Notes under the pieces: generated by a model
The model's database searches: none
What the model was told of the DNA's origin: nothing
Seen by the model: only the letters and a program-made list of their open reading frames with translations
Made by a program: the position numbers and the translations under genes
Source: a virus
Reading direction: 5' to 3' (one strand)
Virus record (IMG/VR): IMGVR_UViG_3300038701_000727
Coordinates: 1-34,101 of that record
Length of the DNA stretch: 34,101 bases
In this document: piece after piece, positions 28,801-34,101 of the stretch
Layout: every line of letters starts with the position of its first letter
Position numbering within the stretch: position 1 is the first letter of the stretch

Positions 28801-28964
28801 AGTACGCTATGCCAGGCCGGTCCGCGCCTCAAGAGTTCCCGCCTGAGCTAGACACAGAGCTGGAAGAACTTGAGTTCAAACTGAAACAACAAAACGACGC
28901 ACTACGGAAAAAGCTTGAGGGCAAAAAACGCAATATTGATATGCGCAATGAGAGGACTAAGTAA
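25854..28964 (+). CDS. Large ejection protein with a GH24-like lysozyme and an M15-like peptidase domain, 1036 aa
   Basis: Residues 1-220 are helical. Residues 230-375 are lysozyme-like: catalytic-glutamate context RGFEGYRTSAYGD (E234, D243), WRVGYGSDT (254-262), and a C-terminal lobe with SLAWNYGSLP (322-331). Residues 415-545 look like a VanY/D-Ala-type M15 zinc peptidase: ITSGAQDRKG lead, RTGSTRHDHDGSGEGHTSDF with H458, H467 and D470, and GFTGIGHYAWGIHVGGG with H512. The remainder (545-1036) is a long charged helical region with coiled-coil potential. It probably opens the peptidoglycan during DNA ejection and forms the inner core. T7 uses a lytic transglycosylase in gp16 instead. ATGA overlap upstream. 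Confidence 0.8.
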   Translation: MRIPSPKTTSVGISNTPLAHFNVSAATPEAFGAGIGRSLQNVAGAISKFGASYDARQQKVKTTDGLVELQKFNTNLQTTLIENRRNTDPAQSNHFEISEATIENMTNEFVAGLDPKIQESFRVRAGAIAEEAKLSEFKFGLEQEDAFFTQAVGEAHDTAITGFGEGRWTREQAKQHVAEIVLNTDLSEMQKAEALYKFELAISAQDYKRSIKKEMELNSAEAPDQALNIIRGFEGYRTSAYGDTRASTGQFDAWRVGYGSDTVVRADGKIEKVTKNTVVTKADAERTLRYRLENEFIPRVKKQVGASNYDSLPNSVKGVLGSLAWNYGSLPNEVTKAVKTGDLNLIADQVGKLSSNPERREKEAEIVRQAAAGYSGPEFERVQLGQDKNGYWTAPNISYQIAGKTRNKPVSKDYVAKISTGLTMIDPKLGAIITSGAQDRKGEKKGLEALRRTGSTRHDHDGSGEGHTSDFVLTYNGKAVTPGQNKELYAKVIGQMAAMGFTGIGHYAWGIHVGGGTPSFWGPDTTSATADPDLLAAYNAGRTRARNGIDTDPRFDLVTLEQRQAYRADAQKEIANEEAAMLKALADQKNEEINALRFAIADGKAGRADIEAARANGTLSDFTDYEKVLNDLEARDKDDSDYNNYVQKSANGGFFSQDSTDDKDGANAFLKKSGILSQIEEMDEGAAQVVTQLVEQQQFIAPNLMSQLNAMAASNNYAASKYAYQLLAQLQDRAPEQVDLLMNDAEMRKFNEWRQLQGTLTEEQQEARFNNARDPERRVVTEATRKIADDLLKEEYDADYVSGKINDRYWFNPDHEGLAKQTELALYKEFSTEFRKAMESVKDPDIAAELAMKAINRNWDKSAVGMPIFMKHPPQITYPAIEESHDWIDIDIRKEFDILGDTQYQLISDKQTAADIERRRKGESNQLPSYRVVVMRDGVFEYEEDRWYGEVDPKMIDRDAERIEKAAAERREYNRMLELQEMKYAMPGRSAPQEFPPELDTELEELEFKLKQQNDALRKKLEGKKRNIDMRNERTK

Positions 28965-31900
28965 TGCCACGTTTACCAAATCAGACTACATCTAATCTAC
29001 CTGCGGCATTACCTTTCGAGGATAAAGCTGATCCAACCTTTAAGGGGATCGTGGATGCAGCTATCCGCTCAGAGAATGATGTGTATAACTTCTTTGACGG
29101 GATGCAACAGCCTACGTTCGATCCCGATCCTGAGTTCTCATTGGCCGAGGCATTGAAAAAACGCCCTGAGTTTGTACTCGCGCCGAACAGCGCTTTGAAT
29201 GAGTCGCAAAGTCAGGAAGAGTTCGACTTCATCCTGCAAAAGATTGCGAAGGAACGCGAGGACCAAGACACACTTAATCGCGCTGGTGTGCCTGGGTTTA
29301 TCGCGGCGGTGGCCTCTAGCATCATTAGTCCGACCAGTTTCCTCCCGCTGATCGGACAGGCCCGTGGTGCTAGGGCCATCGCGGTTGGCGCAGGGTATGG
29401 ACTGCTCGGCGCGGGTGCACAAGAGGTTACGCTGCAGGCAAATCAAGTGGATCGCTCGGGCGGAGAGACTGCGTTGGCTGTGGGAACCAGTGCGATTTTG
29501 GGCGGGGTGCTTGGCGGAATTGCGGGCAGACTCACTCGGGCGGAAAGAGAAGCGCTTGAGTCCGGTATGGCTTATGACAATTTGTCGTCGCCCATACCTA
29601 GCTCCCCGATCGCCGCACCCAATCAACCAACTGCAATCATGCAATCACCTGCACCTCAGGCTGTGAGTGGGCGCTATGCCGAGGCAGTTATCAATTCAGA
29701 TGTAGATGAAGTAGTACTGAGAGGAAAGTATGATGAAATATCCACGCAAGTTCGCCAGTCCGACCCCGAACTTAACCAGCGTTTTACTGCGGCGGAAGCA
29801 CGAGTTGCGGAAGTCGCAAGAAAAATTGAAGCGTTCGAACAGCTTGACGTCGACAGCGTATCAGAATTGGCAGCGAAACGTAGTAACCCTGACCTCTTCA
29901 GGGAGCGTGACCGTCTATTGCGGACCAAGGAGGTCCTCCAAAAGCGTATTGACGAACTGAAGTTTGGCGAGAAGCAAGCACTGGAGAAAGCGCACGCCTC
30001 TGCCACAGGCAAACGGAAGAAAATCGCGAAGCAAAAGTTGGATAAGGCCACGACGGACGAGACTCCCGAAACATTGGAACTCCGCCAACGCCTGATGCAG
30101 AACGATTTCAAGCTTCGAGATATCGCGGAAGAGGTTTCGGCTGAGCTACGGATAGGTAAAGCTAAGGCAGAGGGCTATGATCCTAGTAAACTCTACAAGC
30201 AGTTACGCCGCGCCCAACGCGATCTCGGTCAAATCCAAGCTCAGGTTGAGGATGCTATCTTCGCGTCTGAGGAATGGGCTACGGTACTCCGTGATGGAGA
30301 CAAAGAAATTGATGATTTAACTGCACTGACTCAGGATACGTCGCCCGAGTTCGTGCACTCCACCGATGCTTTTGGGTCGTCGAGTGGAGCGGCGGGCGGT
30401 GCGGCCACCTCTCAGTCCACGCCCGCCGGAAAATTAAAGGGGCCTCAGATACCTGGCCTTACCAAACTTAGCCCTGTAACGCGCCAATTGCAGAACAAGA
30501 CCTTGCCATTCGCCCGTTTCTTTATGGCGCAGCTGAGTACGGCGGGCCTCCGGCTGCAAGGTAACACGCAGGGCATTGCCTCTTCCGTGGGCGGGACCGT
30601 AGAGCAGCGCATCAAGGTGCATCATAAGCTGCTCTACGATGGCCTCCGTATGCTAGATGAACAGTATGTAGCATGGCGGACTGAGCTTGGTAAAGGCAGA
30701 GGCCCTATGACGCGCAAGGAATTTAACGTCGAGGTGTCTCGGGCCATGCGTCAGGGAGGCGAATTTAAAGGGAGTAAGGCCGCTCGTATGTCAGCGGATC
30801 GTCTTCGCAGTGAGTTCTACACCCCGCTATTTGAAGAGGCTAAGGGCGTGGGAATGTTTGACAACCTGCCAGAAGGACTGGTGGGAGATGAGGAGTATCT
30901 AAACCGTGTTTTCCGTAATGAGATTATTGAGCAAAGGTTCCCTGAGTTTGTTGAAAAGTTGGCTGCGAACTATCAAGTTAAACTTGAGGCGGATATTGCT
31001 AAGCGAGTTAACAGGCTGCGCGCGAAAGAAGCCGATCTTAACTTTGAGCGACAGGCGCTCGATGGAATGGACACAGCTAAATTACGCGTTCAGTATGAAG
31101 CGGCGATCAGTTCGGCAAATAAAGCGGAGGCAAAAACAGCCAAGTCGCGGCTTAAGATACTGGACTCAGTCGCAGAAGTTAAAGCGGCGAAAACAGTGAA
31201 CGCTCGGATCAAGGCTATCGATGAGGCTATCCTCGGGAATAAGCTGGACGAGGGAGAGAAACTTAGAGAGATGGGAATTGAGGATGCGGATTTTGACGCT
31301 AATAAATTCGATACTGGCACGGCGGCTATGGACAAAGCGAGGGAAACAGCGCATAAAATCCTCGGTACCTACAACCGCCTTCCCGCCCGTGACATACTGG
31401 TCGAAGCTAGAGGGGCGGAGTTACGCCGCGTACTTAACATCAACTCAACCGAGATCGAAGAGTTCCTCGAGAACGACATCGAAATACTTATGTCACGCTA
31501 CCTGCGAACGCTTGGGCCGGATATCGAGCTCACTCGTAAGCTAGGCGATAGCACAGGTACGCAATGGTTCACGCGCCTAACTGAGGAACATGAGAAGGTA
31601 TTGTCCGAGTTGCCTGAGGGCGATCGTGCAAGCGCAGTCACAGATTTCCAAGACGCGCAACGTGACCTGATGGCAGTGATTTCCAGAATGCGGCACACCT
31701 GGGGTATCCCCAACAACCCTACAGGTGTAGCAGCTAGGGCGGCGCGAGTAGTTATGAACATCAACACTCTAAGGTTCATGGGTTCGGTGATGATATCATC
31801 TATCCCAGACCTCGCCCGCCCGATCTTCCGTTATGGCCTTACTCGCACATTCCGTGATGGCTTCATACCTATGATCGCGAATTTCAAAACCGCGAAGCTG

Positions 31901-32947
31901 AGTATGGAAGAAGCTAAGTTAGCAGGCACCGCGCTTGACGTTTTGCTTCACACACGGGCTGCGCAGATGGCGGATATCATGGACGACTACGGGCGCGGGA
32001 CAGGTATTGAGAAGGCCCTGAACTACGGCGCTAACCGAATGGGCGCTCCGTTAGTGGGCGGCTTTGACGTATGGAACTCCGCGCTTAAACAGTTCTCGTC
32101 CGTGGTGGTTAACGCGGAATTAATGCAGGGGCTTGAAAAGGTCGTGAAAGGTTCGGACGCTAAGGCTACTGAAAAGCTTGCCTCCGTTGGCATCAATCGC
32201 GAAATGGCTGAGCGCATCTGGGAGCAGGTCGAGAAGGTTAATGGCGGCGGCGGACAAGTAGATGGAGTCTGGTTGCCCAATACGGAGAAGTGGACTGACG
32301 TCGAAGCTGTCCGCGCATACCGTGCTGCGCTTGTGGGCGAGATCGATGACACCATTATCACGCCTGGAGTGGAGCGCCCGCTATGGATGGACTCTTCTTC
32401 CCTCGCCTTCAAGCTATTAGGGCAGTTTCGATCATTCACATTCTCGTCTACGCAGAAGGTTGTGATGGCTGGTATGCAACAGCGTGATATGGCTGTGGTT
32501 CAAGGGATGTTAGTTTCCCTTGCATTTGGCGCACTTTCGTATTATATTAGGGCACAATTAATTGGCGGCACGTATAAAGAAAATATGGAGTCAGCTACAA
32601 CAGCAGAGTGGGCAGACAATGCATTGTATAATTCAGGATTGCTCGGTGTTTTCGCTGAAGTACAGGCGGTCGGATCAAAACTTCCAGCCACTGCTCCATA
32701 TTCAACATTTGCGGGTAGGGCAGTACAAAACCGTAGCGGGCAAGGTATTATATCAAACGTCCTCGGACCAAGCTTTGACATGGCAGACACAGCCGTCAGG
32801 ATCGCCTCGGGAATAGATGAACCAACAGATGCTACGGTAGGACAAGCAAGGAAGTTAGTACCGTACCAAAACCTTTGGTGGCTAAGGTCACTGTTTAACG
32901 AAATTGAGGACGCAGCGAAAGATGGCGTTCCTGACTCACGGAGATAA
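28964..32947 (+). CDS. Large ejection protein of the gp16 type without an evident muralytic domain, 1327 aa
   Basis: After a proline-rich lead, residues 107-190 are glycine/alanine-rich and hydrophobic (AAVASSIISPTSFLPLIG, AGYGLLGAGAQ, AVGTSAILGGVLGGIAG), able to insert into the inner membrane. Long charged coiled-coil segments follow (about 260-470 and 700-830). A second hydrophobic patch lies near 1166-1200 (GMLVSLAFGALSYYIRAQLIG). The length matches T7 gp16 (1318). The gp16 lytic transglycosylase motifs are not seen; that function appears to have moved to the preceding protein. It probably forms the channel or ratchet across the envelope. The start overlaps the previous stop as TAATG. Confidence 0.8.
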   Translation: MPRLPNQTTSNLPAALPFEDKADPTFKGIVDAAIRSENDVYNFFDGMQQPTFDPDPEFSLAEALKKRPEFVLAPNSALNESQSQEEFDFILQKIAKEREDQDTLNRAGVPGFIAAVASSIISPTSFLPLIGQARGARAIAVGAGYGLLGAGAQEVTLQANQVDRSGGETALAVGTSAILGGVLGGIAGRLTRAEREALESGMAYDNLSSPIPSSPIAAPNQPTAIMQSPAPQAVSGRYAEAVINSDVDEVVLRGKYDEISTQVRQSDPELNQRFTAAEARVAEVARKIEAFEQLDVDSVSELAAKRSNPDLFRERDRLLRTKEVLQKRIDELKFGEKQALEKAHASATGKRKKIAKQKLDKATTDETPETLELRQRLMQNDFKLRDIAEEVSAELRIGKAKAEGYDPSKLYKQLRRAQRDLGQIQAQVEDAIFASEEWATVLRDGDKEIDDLTALTQDTSPEFVHSTDAFGSSSGAAGGAATSQSTPAGKLKGPQIPGLTKLSPVTRQLQNKTLPFARFFMAQLSTAGLRLQGNTQGIASSVGGTVEQRIKVHHKLLYDGLRMLDEQYVAWRTELGKGRGPMTRKEFNVEVSRAMRQGGEFKGSKAARMSADRLRSEFYTPLFEEAKGVGMFDNLPEGLVGDEEYLNRVFRNEIIEQRFPEFVEKLAANYQVKLEADIAKRVNRLRAKEADLNFERQALDGMDTAKLRVQYEAAISSANKAEAKTAKSRLKILDSVAEVKAAKTVNARIKAIDEAILGNKLDEGEKLREMGIEDADFDANKFDTGTAAMDKARETAHKILGTYNRLPARDILVEARGAELRRVLNINSTEIEEFLENDIEILMSRYLRTLGPDIELTRKLGDSTGTQWFTRLTEEHEKVLSELPEGDRASAVTDFQDAQRDLMAVISRMRHTWGIPNNPTGVAARAARVVMNINTLRFMGSVMISSIPDLARPIFRYGLTRTFRDGFIPMIANFKTAKLSMEEAKLAGTALDVLLHTRAAQMADIMDDYGRGTGIEKALNYGANRMGAPLVGGFDVWNSALKQFSSVVVNAELMQGLEKVVKGSDAKATEKLASVGINREMAERIWEQVEKVNGGGGQVDGVWLPNTEKWTDVEAVRAYRAALVGEIDDTIITPGVERPLWMDSSSLAFKLLGQFRSFTFSSTQKVVMAGMQQRDMAVVQGMLVSLAFGALSYYIRAQLIGGTYKENMESATTAEWADNALYNSGLLGVFAEVQAVGSKLPATAPYSTFAGRAVQNRSGQGIISNVLGPSFDMADTAVRIASGIDEPTDATVGQARKLVPYQNLWWLRSLFNEIEDAAKDGVPDSRR

Positions 32948-32949
32948 TA

Positions 32950-34101
32950 ATGACGATTACCTCAACCACTAATGTGGCAATCGCTACGGGGAACGGGGCA
33001 GCTACAAACTTCCCGTTTACCTTTCGTCTGGATGACGAGGACGAGTTGATAGTGAGCTTGCTCACGATCGCGGATAACACAGAGGAAACTCTCACGCTTA
33101 CCACGGACTACACTATTACAGGTGTGGGCGATGATGCGGGTGGCTCGGTCACATACACGGGTGGCGGCACTCCTCTTCCCGCGACTAAGAAAATCATCAT
33201 CAAGCGAGTTGTGCCACTGGATCAGGAAACAGTCCTGAACAACCAAGGTGGCTTCTTCCCCGAAGTAATTGAAACTCAACTCGATCGCCTCGTGATGCAA
33301 ATTCAGCAAGTGGCGGAAAAGTCTGATCGCGCTATCATCGTGCCATCGGGTGTGGACCTTGCAGATTATGACACGTTCTATACCAACTTATATAATGTAG
33401 CTGGTAGCATGAGCGCTATAACTTCAGTCAACGCCAATTCCGCAAACATAAATACTGTTGCGGGAATGGAAACTGATATTTCTGACTTGCTTGGTCAGGT
33501 AAACACTATCCAATCCGCAGTAGATGATTTTGGCGATCGTTACCTTACTCCTAAAGCGTCCGACCCTAGCGTGGACGATGATGGCGATGCGCTAACAGCG
33601 GGCATAATGTTCTTTAATACGACACTTAATTCTATGCGTATTTATGACGGAACTGATTGGGGTGATGTGTCCACAACAGTTGCACGTAATCTTTTTGAGT
33701 ATACTGCGACTGCTGGGCAGACCGTATTTACAGGCGCGGATAGGGAAGGTAATATACTTTCAACTGGTAACCGGTTTTTGAATGTTCATTTGAATGGCGC
33801 TAGACTTACGCCGACTGATGATTATACATATGACGCTTCGTCTGTCACCTTCACTTCACCTGTCAACTCAGGTGATGAAGTGTTAATTGAGGCTTTGAAT
33901 ACATTTGAAATTATTGATGGCATCCTCTCAACAGCGCAAGTCCTGACGGACGGTCAGAAGACACAGGCAAGAACTAATATTGAAGCTGCAAGTGAAGCTG
34001 ATATAACACGAGTAGAGAACGCTCTTGGTGGTTACAGAAACAAAATCATTAACGGTGATTTTGATATCTGGCAACGTGGAACATCTCAAACGTCATCTGT
34101 C
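32950..34101 (+). CDS. Tail fibre/tailspike protein, N-terminal part (open at the right edge, 384 codons seen)
   Basis: The first domain (ATGNGAATNFPFTFRL...DYTITG, residues 12-60) and the segment VVPLDQETVLNN with ETQLDRLVMQIQQVAEKSDR (about 90-120) are typical of the T7 gp17 N-terminal domain that attaches fibres to the tail. A coiled, asparagine-rich neck follows (NANSANINTVAG), then MRIYDGTDWGDVS and a second beta domain (TAGQTVFTGADREGN ... HLNGARLTPTDDYTYD), then RNKIINGDFDIWQRG, the usual lead into a receptor-binding or spike domain. The receptor part lies outside the window. GGAG lies 6 bases before the ATG at 32950. Confidence 0.88.
   Translation, partial: MTITSTTNVAIATGNGAATNFPFTFRLDDEDELIVSLLTIADNTEETLTLTTDYTITGVGDDAGGSVTYTGGGTPLPATKKIIIKRVVPLDQETVLNNQGGFFPEVIETQLDRLVMQIQQVAEKSDRAIIVPSGVDLADYDTFYTNLYNVAGSMSAITSVNANSANINTVAGMETDISDLLGQVNTIQSAVDDFGDRYLTPKASDPSVDDDGDALTAGIMFFNTTLNSMRIYDGTDWGDVSTTVARNLFEYTATAGQTVFTGADREGNILSTGNRFLNVHLNGARLTPTDDYTYDASSVTFTSPVNSGDEVLIEALNTFEIIDGILSTAQVLTDGQKTQARTNIEAASEADITRVENALGGYRNKIINGDFDIWQRGTSQTSSV

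Noticed and set aside
29138-29644. 168-codon minus-strand frame
   Set aside because: Antisense to the 1327-residue ejection protein, no ribosome binding site.
1-34101. tRNA genes, CRISPR arrays, insertion sequences, integrase and attachment sites
   Set aside because: I looked for cloverleaf-like sequence, regularly spaced repeats, transposase motifs and tyrosine or serine recombinases and saw none. A covariance-model scan was not possible.

Overview
The window is part of the genome of a tailed double-stranded DNA phage with a podovirus (T7-like) virion plan. The evidence is an unbroken morphogenesis cluster in the T7 order: terminase, head-tail connector, scaffold, capsid, two tail-tube proteins, three to four ejection proteins and a tail fibre. 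No integrase, repressor or host housekeeping gene is visible. The host is most likely a Gram-negative bacterium, because the promoters fit the sigma-70 pattern and a muralytic ejection protein is present; a marine proteobacterium is only a guess. No DNA polymerase, phage RNA polymerase, holin or stand-alone endolysin lies in the window.

Layout. Two divergent arms leave a control region at about 14.23-14.55 kb. The left arm (1-14.23 kb) is all on the minus strand. Starting from the control region it holds two small single genes (14042-14227 and 13511-13978) ending in an intrinsic terminator at 13465-13490. Next comes a 430-base non-coding tract (13035-13464) with a G-quadruplex motif, a 37-base imperfect inverted repeat and four copies of an AGGTGC motif. 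A near-consensus extended -10 promoter (13006-13034) with a structured 255-base leader follows. After it come about 30 tightly packed early genes, most overlapping as ATGA or TAATG. These include several small membrane and cysteine-rich proteins, a putative GHKL-ATPase/HExxH protein, an ATP-dependent DNA ligase, a UvrD-type helicase and a HIRAN-domain protein. A recombination module (Cas4-like PD-(D/E)XK nuclease, Sak4-like ATPase, SSB-like DUF669-type protein) comes last, and the start of a ParB-like gene runs off the left edge. A second early promoter sits at 5068-5096.

The right arm (14.55 kb to the right edge) is all on the plus strand and is the late, virion region: small terminase, capsid-staple-like protein, large terminase, connector, Bbp19-like protein, scaffold, major capsid protein, Bbp16-like cement protein, tail tube A and B, a gp13-like acetyltransferase-fold protein, a gp14-like protein, a 1036-residue ejection protein with a lysozyme and a probable M15-type peptidase domain, a 1327-residue gp16-like ejection protein, and a tail fibre that runs off the right edge.

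How it works together (inference). Host RNA polymerase probably transcribes both arms. The early arm supplies replication and recombination functions plus small accessory proteins. The late arm builds the capsid, packages DNA and supplies the cell-wall-degrading ejection apparatus. The parts most worth a second look are the non-coding tract and leader at 12.75-13.46 kb, the ATPase/metalloprotease-like protein at 9.3-10.6 kb, and the dual muralytic ejection protein at 25.9-29.0 kb.
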